A stretch of 64,000 nucleotides of DNA from the NCBI RefSeq assembly GCF_014207435.1, contig NZ_JACHGH010000003.1:62001-126000 (forward strand). Reading direction: 5' to 3'. This DNA comes from Salirhabdus euzebyi (lineage in GTDB: Bacteria; Bacillota; Bacilli; Bacillales; Alkalibacillaceae). Each line of letters opens with the position of its first letter. The stretch's first letter is position 1. Below the pieces are notes generated by a model. The model was not told where the DNA came from. It made no database searches and saw nothing but the letters and a program-made list of their open reading frames with translations. Of the stretch, positions 17,412 through 26,192 are shown one piece after another. A program made the position numbers and the translations under genes.

Positions 17412-17644
17412 GTTCGTTTTATAAAACAATTTAGTTCTTTAAAAATAACAAAAAAGTAAGATAAAAAGAGTAAGACGAAGAAAACTTTAGGTTTTATGTT
17501 CTTTATAACGAAAAATAAGCAATTATAACGTTTTTCTTTTCTTATTACATATCTTATACTTTCAGTAATTCTATATAACGAACATAAATAACTCTGAAAA
17601 GAACAATTTTAGACATTCTTTGTGCGCGTTTGTTTTTGTTCTTT
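17412..17644. promoter_or_regulatory. Cluster of SinR-box-like heptamers
   Basis: The 17367-17742 intergenic region is very AT-rich and holds four exact GTTCTTT heptamers, matching the known SinR box GTTCTYT: 17434-17440 (+), 17498-17504 (+), 17598-17604 (-) and 17638-17644 (+). Two near copies GTTCGTT lie at 17412-17418 (+) and 17577-17583 (-). It precedes the LPXTG and sortase genes. I saw no unambiguous -35/-10 pair. Confidence 0.65.
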
Positions 17645-17742
17645 AAAAAGAATTAATAATATTGCTCCTACAGAGCAGAAATTGTTCCGTTATGTAAGAT
17701 AAGTTATTTCGACTTTAACTAATGGAAAGGAGGATGAAAGAC

Positions 17743-18819
17743 TTGAAGAAAATCATGATACCTATGTTAAGTGGATTGGTTGTGATGTTTGGAACCATTT
17801 TTGGAACAAGTCTACTTGTGTTTGCTGATAAAGAAGAATGGAATCAAACATCCTATACTGTTACAGACGAGAACGAAGATAATACATTGAGTTGTGATGA
17901 GCCTATTGTTTTAATGGTGCAAGTTGATAAACCCGATAGAGCAAAGGGTATTACACCTACTTATAAAGTTTACTTTGTAGCAGGTGGTGAAGAAGCTGGT
18001 CCAGCACCAAATCATAATCAAGTAGAAGGTATTGAGCCGTACGAAAAAGATTTAGATGCTGATAGAGCTTTTGATTCAGATGGAATTACGTATATAACTT
18101 ATTATCCAACTGAAAAGGGACATTATCGGATTATGGTGGATCGTCCAGAAGGTCATCCTGGCGGTGATAATGGAATGCAATCGGAATCTTATTTCTATGA
18201 CTGTGGAGACTCGGAAGAAATCATTTACGACTCCATTTCTCCAGTTCTTGAATGTATTCAGTTAGTAGAAGAGGGAGTTTACCGAGCATGGTTTGGATAC
18301 AGCAACAAGAATGATGAACCAATTTCTGCAGAGTTAGTACAGTCAAAATTTACTGGCAATACAATTGGTGAACCCAATTTCCCAGAGACCTATGAAGTTG
18401 GTCGCCAGAACAAAGTATTTTACCAAGACTTTAGTGGTGGTAATTTAGTTTGGACTTTAACTGGTCCAGATGGTTCCACTCGAACTTCAACAGCATCTTC
18501 TACTTCAACCCTTTGTGTTGAACCTGAAGAACCTGAACAACCAGAAGAGCCTGAAACTCCAGAAGAACCCGAAACTCCAGAACAACCAGAAGAACCTGAA
18601 ACTCCAATTAATCCAGAGGATCCTAAAGACACTGAAGATCCAACCGACGATTCTGACGAGGAACCAGTAGTTGGAGATGTAGATGACCCTAAAGATGATG
18701 ATGACAAAGAGCTTCCGAAAACTGGTGATTATTCAAAATTACCTTTCTACTTGTCTGGCTTAGCGTCCATTCTTCTAGGTGCATTCCTATATAGAAGAAA
18801 AAGTTTAATGGAAGAATAA
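17743..18819 (+). CDS. LPXTG cell-wall-anchored surface protein
   Basis: This 358-aa exported protein has a signal peptide at residues 1-29 (MKKIMIPMLSGLVV..LLVFA). A two-part ectodomain with several Cys follows; its second half has VYRAWFGYSNKNDE and NLVWTLTGPDGSTRT, a motif pair seen in other secreted surface proteins. A Pro-Glu-rich stalk of EPEEPEQPEEPETP type (about 257-290) and an acidic stretch lead to LPKTGDYSK (about 323), a membrane helix and RRKSLMEE. This is a complete sortase substrate. AGGAGG at 17728-17733 gives 9-nt spacing to TTG 17743, preferred over ATG 17722. A class D sortase follows at once. Confidence 0.88.
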   Translation: MKKIMIPMLSGLVVMFGTIFGTSLLVFADKEEWNQTSYTVTDENEDNTLSCDEPIVLMVQVDKPDRAKGITPTYKVYFVAGGEEAGPAPNHNQVEGIEPYEKDLDADRAFDSDGITYITYYPTEKGHYRIMVDRPEGHPGGDNGMQSESYFYDCGDSEEIIYDSISPVLECIQLVEEGVYRAWFGYSNKNDEPISAELVQSKFTGNTIGEPNFPETYEVGRQNKVFYQDFSGGNLVWTLTGPDGSTRTSTASSTSTLCVEPEEPEQPEEPETPEEPETPEQPEEPETPINPEDPKDTEDPTDDSDEEPVVGDVDDPKDDDDKELPKTGDYSKLPFYLSGLASILLGAFLYRRKSLMEE

Positions 18820-18840
18820 TAGAAGATTTGGTGACTCGAT

Positions 18841-18947
18841 TTTGGAATAGATCAACCCCTCTAGTTCTATATTTTGTTCTATTCCAAATGGCTGGGACTA
18901 TGTAACCGCATAGCTTATTTCCCTCCGAGTTACCATTTCTTTTTTTG
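18841..18947 (+). ncRNA. Structured leader with terminator before the sortase gene
   Basis: Two hairpins share bases. The first pairs 18841-18851 with 18878-18888 (TTTGGAATAGA type). The second pairs AAATGG 18886-18891 with CCATTT 18933-18938 and ends in T7. Inside the second, GGGA 18894-18897 pairs with TCCC 18920-18923 and CTATG 18898-18902 with CATAG 18909-18913. The loop GTAAC 18902-18906 can also pair with GTTAC 18929-18933, a possible pseudoknot. The terminator ends just before the sortase ribosome site. No known riboswitch class was recognised. Confidence 0.5.
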
Positions 18948-18963
18948 TTGGAGGTATCTGTAC

Positions 18964-19635
18964 ATGAAATGGCTATCCTATTTATTTATTTTATTTGGAA
19001 TCATTTTAATAAGTTATCCTATTTCTGCTCAAATATATTCAAACCACATAGAAAAGAAACTGTTGGAAGAAGCAATGAACATTGAATTTGAGCCTGTTAT
19101 ACAAGAGGTGGGAGAAGAAGAGTTTTTACAATTACAAGATGTTTTTCTGGAAGAAGATTGGGACGTTTTCTTAGAGAAAAAGTTGAAACAAGATGAGCGA
19201 TATGATGATCCCATTTTAGATACTCCAGTGAAAAAATCCACTACGAACCAACCAATTGGTCACATCGAAATCCCCACCATACAAGTTCAACTTCCTCTAT
19301 TAGATGGTGCCACAGAAAAAAATATGCGTTATGCAGCTGGTCGGTTAAAGGAAACAGCTAAACCTGGTGAAATCGGAAATTCAGCTATTGCTGCCCACAG
19401 GTCGTATACATATGGGCGTTTTTTTAATCGTTTAGATGAAGTGAAGATCGGTGACGAAATTCATGTGAACTATATGGGTAAACGTTACACATATACGGTT
19501 TTTGAAACAAAAGTAGTTGTGCCAACTGATTTATCTGTTTTATACCAACCTAGTTCGGATAAAATTTTAACGTTAATCACTTGTACCCCTATAGATACAG
19601 CAACACATCGTTTAATTGTCCATGCAAAAATGTAA
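18964..19635 (+). CDS. srtD: Class D sortase
   Basis: This 223-aa membrane-anchored transpeptidase cleaves LPXTG-type signals and links the protein to peptidoglycan. It has an N-terminal membrane helix (residues 4-22), an acidic spacer, and a sortase barrel starting PIGHIEIPTIQVQLPLLDGA. Catalytic residues are His145 (AAHRSYTYG), Cys207 (LITCTP) and Arg216 (THRLIV). GGAGG at 18950-18954 sets ATG 18964; the longer frame to 18874 would run through the terminator hairpin. Its obvious client is the LPXTG protein just upstream. No strong terminator is seen after it. Confidence 0.9.
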   Translation: MKWLSYLFILFGIILISYPISAQIYSNHIEKKLLEEAMNIEFEPVIQEVGEEEFLQLQDVFLEEDWDVFLEKKLKQDERYDDPILDTPVKKSTTNQPIGHIEIPTIQVQLPLLDGATEKNMRYAAGRLKETAKPGEIGNSAIAAHRSYTYGRFFNRLDEVKIGDEIHVNYMGKRYTYTVFETKVVVPTDLSVLYQPSSDKILTLITCTPIDTATHRLIVHAKM

Positions 19636-19851
19636 TTCATTTTTTAGACAGTCTATAATTGATCCGTCTTTTTTTGAAACTAGTTTTAAGTTACAAACAA
19701 ATGTGACATATTTATGAAAGTTGTCCATTTTCATGTAATAAACTCCTGTAAAATCCGCAATTTTTGTAATGTTTTGTTTATAATTACAGATAAAACTATC
19801 TTTATGTTGGAAACAGTAACATTATAATTTGCGATATTGGGGGATTCATAA

Positions 19852-21162
19852 TTGAAAATATTTAACTTAACTAGCTCTAAAAAACAGGGAAAAGGGCAAA
19901 GTCTTTTAGAAAATGCAGCACAACAAAAAGCAATATTGAAAATTTCAAGTGAAAGTGATTTAGCGAGACAGATTGAAATTATAAAATTGTCGGAAGATGA
20001 TTTAAAGGTTATTAAAGTATTAAAGCCTATAATAGAAAATAATATTGACTCCATTACGGAACAATTTTATGGAAATATTACAAGACAGCCTAACCTTTTA
20101 AGTATTATTGAAGAACATAGTAGTGTACAACGGCTAAAACAAACGCTAAAAATACATATCCAAGAATTATTTAACGGCTCAATAGATCAAACATTTATTG
20201 ATAAGCGTTTAAGAATAGCTCATGCTCATGTTAGAATTGGTCTTCAAACAAAATGGTATATGTCCGCATTTCAGGATTTGTTTAATTCATTAAGCAAAAT
20301 ACTAGAAGAAAACATTCAAATACCTAGCGAATTACTTCAGTCCATAACAGTTGTAAGTAAATTGCTAAATTTAGAGCAACAAATTGTACTAGAAGCATAT
20401 GAGGATGAAAATGAACGTATTCGAATGGAAAATCAAAGGCTTAAATATGAGTTAGGCCAAAAGGTAAATTATACAGCAGAAGGTCTTGCCGCAATTTCAG
20501 AGGAAACTAGTGCTTCCATAAAAGAATTAGTCGGACAATCCGAAAATATTGTTAATCTATCTAAACAGGGAACTGAATTGGCAAACCACTCCGAGTCACT
20601 ATCACAAAATGGAAAAAAACAATTAGAGCTTCAAAATGAAAACTTGACTGTTATGAAGAATAGTATAAATCGCATTGCTAAAGACTCACAGGGACTAAGC
20701 GAAATAGCTAAAAAGATAACAGAAGTAATTGAAATAGTTTCTGATATTGCGGAGAAAACGAATGTTTTAGCACTTAATGCTTCAATTGAATCTGCAAGAG
20801 CTGGAGAACACGGAAGAGGTTTTTCTGTTGTTGCAACAGAAATAAGAAAGCTTTCCCAACAAACAAAGGAATCAACAGAAACAGTAGAAGAACTAATTAC
20901 GAAAACAAATGAACAGATTGTTAATGTTTCTGATTCAGTAAAAAATGTGATTGAACTAGTTGATGTTGGTATGGAAAGCATGGAAAAGACCGATAAATAT
21001 TTTGTGGATATTTTAGAAGCTATGACGAAAACAAAGCTACAAAATGAAAAAATCGAGGTAGATTTAGATAGTTTACTGGCAGTTGTTGAACAAATAGATC
21101 AAGCCTCAAGTGAAGTAGCATCAGCAGCTGATAGTCTTAATCAAATCACCCAAGAATTTTAA
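19852..21162 (+). CDS. hemAT: HemAT, haem-based aerotaxis transducer
   Basis: This 436-aa soluble methyl-accepting chemotaxis protein has an N-terminal sensor globin (about residues 35-195). The proximal haem His lies in RLRIAHAHVRIGLQTKWYM (His124 or His126), the globin-coupled-sensor signature. The signalling domain has the highly conserved hairpin tip IAEKTNVLALNASIESARAGEHGRGFSVVA (about 300-329), which contacts CheA/CheW. It senses oxygen for aerotaxis. TTG start after TTGGGGGA. A GCGATAT string at 19831-19837 resembles a sigma-D -10, but the -35 is poor. Confidence 0.93.
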   Translation: MKIFNLTSSKKQGKGQSLLENAAQQKAILKISSESDLARQIEIIKLSEDDLKVIKVLKPIIENNIDSITEQFYGNITRQPNLLSIIEEHSSVQRLKQTLKIHIQELFNGSIDQTFIDKRLRIAHAHVRIGLQTKWYMSAFQDLFNSLSKILEENIQIPSELLQSITVVSKLLNLEQQIVLEAYEDENERIRMENQRLKYELGQKVNYTAEGLAAISEETSASIKELVGQSENIVNLSKQGTELANHSESLSQNGKKQLELQNENLTVMKNSINRIAKDSQGLSEIAKKITEVIEIVSDIAEKTNVLALNASIESARAGEHGRGFSVVATEIRKLSQQTKESTETVEELITKTNEQIVNVSDSVKNVIELVDVGMESMEKTDKYFVDILEAMTKTKLQNEKIEVDLDSLLAVVEQIDQASSEVASAADSLNQITQEF

Positions 21163-21192
21163 TCAAACTATACTTAAGTTGGTGAATGACAG

Positions 21193-23295
21193 ATGGATTT
21201 ATTTGATTCAGATATTCCTCTCGATAATTTAACTGCTGAAAATATCGAGCTATTGAAAAATTTAAAAGTTGCTTTAGATACCTCCTCTATAATTGCTGTA
21301 ACAAACAATAGAGGGGAGATTACTTATGCTAATGATAGGTTTTGCCATATTTCCAAGTTTTTAAGAACTGAACTGATAGGAAGTAATCATCGCATTTTAA
21401 ACTCTAATTTTCATAGTAAAAACTTTTTCAAAGAAATGTGGCGTACTATAGGAACAGGGAATGTATGGAAAGGGGAAATTAGAAATAGGGCAAAAGACGG
21501 TTCAATTTATTGGGTAGACACCATCATTGTTCCATTTTTAAATGAAAACAACAAACCGTATCAATATATTTCTTTTCGTAACGATATTACAGAAAAAAAG
21601 CGGATGGAAGAATCTTTACATTTACAAGAAGAACGGATAAAAGCCCTTATACAACATTCAAATGAAGGAATAGCTATATTAGATCAAGATTTTACCATTA
21701 CGTACATGAGTCCTACTTACGAAAAGATTACGAATAGAAAAGCAAACTCTGTTATTGATAAAGATGTACTAGAGCTGATTCATCCAGATGATAAGGAAAA
21801 ATGTAAATGTTATCTAATCAAAGCCGTAAAAGATCCACAAACCCCATATAAAATTCATATTCGTGCCATTCACGACGATGGACTTTATTATATTCATGAG
21901 CTAGTCCTTACAAATTTTATCGATTATCCTGGAATCAATGGTATTGTCGTCAATTTCCGAAATATTACAGAAGAAAAGAGATTAGAAACGCAAATTCAAC
22001 ACAATACGTTTTTTGATCCCAACACAAATTTACCAACAAGACTTTACTTAGATTCAAGACTTAAGTCCATGGTAAACAAAGGGTTAAAGTCGAATGAAAG
22101 ATTTGTTTTAGGTATTTTTGATATTGATGATTTCAAACACATAAACGATATGTTTGGACATGATATAGGTGATATGTTTTTGAAGGAAATCGCGAAAAGA
22201 TTAACGGAATGTCTAAGCAAAGAATCTTTCATAGCCCGGCTCGGGGGCGATGAGTTTGCGATAATAATTCCAGACCTTTATTCGTCAAGTCAATTAGAGG
22301 AAACTGGAAAACGAATTATGGAATTATTTACAAAACCGATTTTAATTAATGAATATGAATTTTTCTGTTCGATAAGCTTAGGTTTTTGTAAATTTCCTGA
22401 AGATGGAAATGGTAGTCAGACTCTTCTCGCACATGCAAATAATGCAATGACTTTTGCGAAAAAAAATGGTAAGAATCACTTTTCTATTTATGATGGTTCC
22501 ATTCAATCCTTTAACTATCGTTCCTTTACTATAAAAAATAGTATGAGAAAAGCGATTGAAGAAGAGCAGTTTCTTTTACACTTTCAGCCAAGAATCAACG
22601 TGAAAACATTAAAAATTGAAGGCTTCGAATCGCTCATTCGTTGGGATCATCCTGAGTTAGGTTTAATATCTCCCTTTGAATTTATCCCTATTGCGGAGCA
22701 AACTGGACTGATGGGAGAAATAGGTGATTGGGTATTCAAGAAGTCTTGTGAATACCTTACAGAAATAAACAGTAAAAGCAATATTACCTATAAAATGTCA
22801 ATAAATTTTTCACCGAACCAATTTTTGAATAAAGATATTGTTGATCGGTATTTACAGATATTAAGAGAATCACATATTTCGCCATCACTAATCGAAATTG
22901 AAATAACAGAATCATTGTTCATTCATAACAAAAAAAGAGTTGCGTATGTTTTGAATGCGTTTCGAACTGCTGGATTTTCACTCGCTTTAGATGATTTTGG
23001 GACAGGCTATTCGTCACTAAGTTATTTAAAAGAGTTCAAAACAGATGTTATCAAAATAGACAAGAGTTTCGTTGAAAAAATAACTGTTGATCAAGATATT
23101 AAAGCGATTGCTGAAATGATTATTCGATTAGCTCACCAATTTAATATGCGAGTAGTGGGAGAGGGCGTAGAAACAACCGAGCAACTATCCATCTTAAAAG
23201 ATTTGCATTGTGATGAAATACAGGGTTATTATTTTAGCAAGCCTCTACCGTATGGCCAAAACCTATTAGACTTCATAGAAAGTTACCATAAGTAA
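21193..23295 (+). CDS. PAS-PAS-GGDEF-EAL cyclic-di-GMP protein
   Basis: This 700-aa cytoplasmic protein has PAS domains at about 25-140 and 150-270, a GGDEF domain with intact RLGGDEFAII (about 349-358), and an EAL domain. The EAL signature reads GFESLIRW (about 476; ESL instead of EAL, with the catalytic Glu kept), with DDFGTGYSSL (about 600) and EGVETTEQL (about 657). Both diguanylate cyclase and phosphodiesterase activity look possible. The PAS domains should tune the balance, perhaps by redox or oxygen. It lies 30 bases after hemAT and may be co-transcribed. Confidence 0.92.
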   Translation: MDLFDSDIPLDNLTAENIELLKNLKVALDTSSIIAVTNNRGEITYANDRFCHISKFLRTELIGSNHRILNSNFHSKNFFKEMWRTIGTGNVWKGEIRNRAKDGSIYWVDTIIVPFLNENNKPYQYISFRNDITEKKRMEESLHLQEERIKALIQHSNEGIAILDQDFTITYMSPTYEKITNRKANSVIDKDVLELIHPDDKEKCKCYLIKAVKDPQTPYKIHIRAIHDDGLYYIHELVLTNFIDYPGINGIVVNFRNITEEKRLETQIQHNTFFDPNTNLPTRLYLDSRLKSMVNKGLKSNERFVLGIFDIDDFKHINDMFGHDIGDMFLKEIAKRLTECLSKESFIARLGGDEFAIIIPDLYSSSQLEETGKRIMELFTKPILINEYEFFCSISLGFCKFPEDGNGSQTLLAHANNAMTFAKKNGKNHFSIYDGSIQSFNYRSFTIKNSMRKAIEEEQFLLHFQPRINVKTLKIEGFESLIRWDHPELGLISPFEFIPIAEQTGLMGEIGDWVFKKSCEYLTEINSKSNITYKMSINFSPNQFLNKDIVDRYLQILRESHISPSLIEIEITESLFIHNKKRVAYVLNAFRTAGFSLALDDFGTGYSSLSYLKEFKTDVIKIDKSFVEKITVDQDIKAIAEMIIRLAHQFNMRVVGEGVETTEQLSILKDLHCDEIQGYYFSKPLPYGQNLLDFIESYHK

Positions 23296-23342
23296 AAAAA
23301 TAGCAAGAGCCTATTTGCTTAAAGGCTCTTGCTATTTTTTTT
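23296..23342. terminator. Bidirectional terminator
   Basis: A 14-bp perfect stem (AAATAGCAAGAGCC and its complement at 23324-23337) ends in T8. It separates the convergent GGDEF-EAL and tetR genes. Confidence 0.93.
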
Positions 23343-23359
23343 ATCTGTAGAACTCATCA

Positions 23360-23977
23360 TTATTTGTATAAACCATTCGTATACACTTCTGTAATATTAT
23401 GTGCAATTACCCCTTGGGGTGTCACTGTTTGATCCAAAATGATTTTCCAAAGATTATTTTCAACTGTATAAAATAACACCCCAGCCACTATTTCTTCATC
23501 AAAGTCATTCCGATGAGCTATATTTTTCTCCATTGCCTGCACAACGTTTTGAGCAATTCGTTGAATAAACCGGTCGCTAATATCTTGCCACATTTCCTTC
23601 GTAGCAGCGGAAATACCAATTGATTCATAAAAAACCGCCAGCATTTTTTTGTGTTGTACCGATAGTTCAATTAACCGTGTAATGTTTCGATGAATAAAAG
23701 TAAAAGCTTCTTCCTTTGAATTAACTGTATACTCCGTATTAGCTACCACATAGAAATCAGCGATCACTTCTTCAATAATCGTTAAAAATATTTCATCTTT
23801 TCCCTTAGGGAAGTGGGTATAGGCCGTACCGTAACCAACATCCGCATGCTTCGCAATCATGGAAATGGTTGTATCTTTAAATCCATGTTGAATGAAGAGG
23901 GCTTTTGCTGCTTCTAAAACCTTTTTAATTGAATTCTCAGCCCTCATTGAACGGCGATCTACTTTTTCTTTTTTCAT
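23360..23977 (-). CDS. TetR family transcriptional regulator
   Basis: This 205-aa regulator has an N-terminal helix-turn-helix, IKKVLEAAKALFIQHGFKDTTISMIAKHADVGYGTAYTHF (about 18-57), and a helical ligand-binding domain. It is divergent from the FAD dehydrogenase gene. The 208-base gap carries an inverted repeat over the promoter of that gene, so local repression of the dehydrogenase, and possibly of the hydroxyacid oxidase further on, is likely but inferred. The ligand is unknown. Confidence 0.88.
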   Translation of the reverse strand: MKKEKVDRRSMRAENSIKKVLEAAKALFIQHGFKDTTISMIAKHADVGYGTAYTHFPKGKDEIFLTIIEEVIADFYVVANTEYTVNSKEEAFTFIHRNITRLIELSVQHKKMLAVFYESIGISAATKEMWQDISDRFIQRIAQNVVQAMEKNIAHRNDFDEEIVAGVLFYTVENNLWKIILDQTVTPQGVIAHNITEVYTNGLYK

Positions 23978-24044
23978 CTTTATCAGCCCTTAAGTTTTCA
24001 TTTCTTTCATTTTACCGTAAAGTAAATCTATTATAACGTTAATT

Positions 24045-24095
24045 GTCAATATATTCTAATTATTTATTGACTAGACAGATAGGAAAGTATATATT
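24045..24095 (+). promoter_or_regulatory. Promoter of the FAD dehydrogenase with TetR operator candidate
   Basis: TTGACT (24067-24072) and TATATT (24090-24095) are 17 bases apart. GTCAATA (24045-24051) and TATTGAC (24065-24071) form an inverted repeat whose right arm covers the -35 element, as expected for a TetR-type operator. Confidence 0.7.
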
Positions 24096-24147
24096 GATTG
24101 TAATGAAATTGACATCATATCAAGTTCTGAAAATTTTTATTTAAATT

Positions 24148-24161
24148 TGAAAACGCTTACT
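24148..24161 (+). promoter_or_regulatory. CcpA cre site candidate
   Basis: TGAAAACGCTTACT matches the cre consensus TGNAANCGNTNNCA at all but the last base. It lies between the promoter and the GTG start, the usual place for CcpA roadblock repression. Confidence 0.65.
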
Positions 24162-24185
24162 AAGTTAATGAAGGGAGGATTTTAC

Positions 24186-25841
24186 GTGAACTTTGATGTG
24201 ATTGTGGTAGGAGCTGGAATTGCTGGTCTTGTTGCAACGGCAGAAATCGCAGATGGTGGGAAAAAAGTGCTGCTATTAGACCAAGAACCTGAGGGATCCT
24301 TAGGTGGACAGGCATGGTGGTCATTTGGCGGGCTGTTTTTAGTAGACTCACCAGAACAACGGCGAATGGGAATTAAAGACTCCAAAGAACTAGCTTGGCA
24401 AGACTGGCTTGGTACTGCCGGATTCGATCGTCATGATGATGAAGATTACTGGGCAAAAAAATGGGCAGAAGCGTATGTTGAATTTGCTGCTGGAGAAAAG
24501 CGTTCCTGGTTAAAAGGAATGGGAGTTAAGTTCTTCCCAGTTGTTGGTTGGGCAGAACGAGGTGGTTATCTTGCAGAAGGGCATGGAAATTCTGTTCCTC
24601 GTTTTCACATCGTTTGGGGAACAGGACCAGGAATCGTAGAACCTTTCGAACGTCGAGTAAGGGATCATATGAAAAATGGATTGGTAGAATACCGACCTCG
24701 CCATCGTGTAGATGAGCTTCTGACGAATAACGGTTCCATAACTGGTGTAAAGGGATCTATTCTAGCACCAAGTAACGTGGAAAGAGGACAGGAAAGCTCT
24801 AGAGAGGTAGTCGATCATTTTACATTCCAAGCAAAAGTAGTAGTCGTTTCAAGCGGGGGAATTGGTGCTAATTTTGATTTAATACGAAAAAATTGGCCAA
24901 GTCGATTGGGAGAACCACCTAAGAATATGATTTCAGGCGTACCAGCTCATGTAGATGGGCGAATGCTTGAAATTACAGAGAACGTAGGTGGTAGGATTGT
25001 CAATCGAGATAGAATGTGGCATTACACAGAAGGAATCAAAAACTGGAACTCCATTTGGAAAGATCATGGTATTCGCATTTTACCTGGACCGTCTTCTATT
25101 TGGTTAGATGCAGAAGGCAGAAGATTTCCGACACCTAATTTTCCTGGTTTTGACACGCTAGGCACTTTAGAAGCAATACAAAAGACAGGTTACGATTATT
25201 CATGGTTTATATTGACACAAAAAATAATAGAAAAAGAATTCGCCTTATCCGGTTCGGAACAAAATCCTGATTTAACAGGGAAAAGCATTAAGAAGGTATT
25301 AGCACGTGCGTTACCTGGTGCAACCGAACCAGTTCAAGCATTTATGGATAAAGGGGAGGACTTTGTTGTTGCCAATAATTTGGGTGATTTAGTAGAAGGA
25401 ATGAACAAGTTAACTGATGAAAACCTTCTAAATTTGGACGATATCGAAAGACAAATTAAAGCACGTGATATGGCACTCAATAATAAATTCTCTAAGGATT
25501 TACAAGTAACTGCGATACGCGGTGCTAGAAAATATCTTGGGGACAAACTTATACGTGTGGCACCACCTCACAAGATATTAGATCCTAAGAATGGCCCACT
25601 TATTGCGGTACGAATTAATATTTTAAGTCGAAAAACGTTAGGTGGTTTACAAACTGATTTAAATGGGCGAGTTTTAAATGAGTCTGGTGAGCCTGTTCCA
25701 GGTCTTTATGCTGCAGGTGAGGTTTCCGGTTTTGGTGGTGGCGGATTACATGGCTATCGAGCACTAGAAGGAACATTTGTAGGTGGCTGTTTGTTTTCGG
25801 GAAGGGTCGCAGGACGTGCAATTGTCGAAGAGCTAGGATAA
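24186..25841 (+). CDS. FAD-binding dehydrogenase (fumarate reductase/ketosteroid dehydrogenase fold)
   Basis: This 551-aa flavoprotein has the N-terminal dinucleotide fold VVGAGIAGLVATAEIADGGKKVLLLD (about 6-31), GGQAWWSFGGLF where family members contact the flavin, and the C-terminal FAD signature GLYAAGEVSGFGGGGLHGYRALEG (about 511-534). It belongs to the large group of annotated FAD-binding dehydrogenases related to 3-ketosteroid delta-1-dehydrogenase and fumarate reductase; the substrate is not proven. GGGAGG at 24173-24178 sets GTG 24186. Carbon control is suggested by the cre site and local control by the divergent tetR. Confidence 0.85.
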   Translation: MNFDVIVVGAGIAGLVATAEIADGGKKVLLLDQEPEGSLGGQAWWSFGGLFLVDSPEQRRMGIKDSKELAWQDWLGTAGFDRHDDEDYWAKKWAEAYVEFAAGEKRSWLKGMGVKFFPVVGWAERGGYLAEGHGNSVPRFHIVWGTGPGIVEPFERRVRDHMKNGLVEYRPRHRVDELLTNNGSITGVKGSILAPSNVERGQESSREVVDHFTFQAKVVVVSSGGIGANFDLIRKNWPSRLGEPPKNMISGVPAHVDGRMLEITENVGGRIVNRDRMWHYTEGIKNWNSIWKDHGIRILPGPSSIWLDAEGRRFPTPNFPGFDTLGTLEAIQKTGYDYSWFILTQKIIEKEFALSGSEQNPDLTGKSIKKVLARALPGATEPVQAFMDKGEDFVVANNLGDLVEGMNKLTDENLLNLDDIERQIKARDMALNNKFSKDLQVTAIRGARKYLGDKLIRVAPPHKILDPKNGPLIAVRINILSRKTLGGLQTDLNGRVLNESGEPVPGLYAAGEVSGFGGGGLHGYRALEGTFVGGCLFSGRVAGRAIVEELG

Positions 25842-25889
25842 TAGTCATGAGCTTTATCGCTTAAATTATGACCTTTTCGAACGATTTTT

Positions 25890-26145
25890 ATTATTTGTTT
25901 CACAGTTGATGGAAAATGCGACGTAACTTATATGTATGAATCACAGCCGCTACGGATCTTTAATGTACTGATGAATTGGGCAAAAGCAAGTTAAAAATAT
26001 AGCCTTAGTAGGAAGTATTCTAACATGCTATATGGTTTACCACTTTTCTTGAATCAGAAAATCAATCTTAGCGAAGTATTCTGCTGAAGCAGCGGTGTAG
26101 CACTCAACAATCATAGCTATAGTTAATCGTAGTTTAAGTAAATAA
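25890..26145. repeat. Decayed, internally deleted copy of the MITE-like element
   Basis: The 25842-26192 gap is filled by sequence related to the element at 42750-43291. The left end (TTCACAGTTGATGG at about 25900-25913, then GCGACGTAACTTA) matches that of the 42.7-kb copy. The right end (AGTTAATCGTAGTTTAAG at 26121-26138) matches its right terminal repeat. A core block GCGAAGTATTCTGC (26071-26084) is present in opposite orientation. About half the element is missing. Confidence 0.65.
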
Positions 26146-26192
26146 AGTAAGAATATTTCATAATTTACCTAATTTATCAAAGGGGAGATATA

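Noticed and set aside
18525-18610. Short tandem repeats that might suggest a CRISPR or VNTR array
   Set aside because: They are coding repeats for EPEEPEQPEEPETP in a wall-spanning stalk, with no regular spacers.
18420-18707. 95-codon minus-strand frame rich in Gly, Ser and Val
   Set aside because: It is the complement of the Pro-Glu stalk of the LPXTG protein; low-complexity shadow.
18841-18947. Cyclic-di-GMP-I (GEMM) riboswitch before the sortase
   Set aside because: The invariant GCAAACC and GACGCAAAGCC elements are absent, so no known class is claimed.
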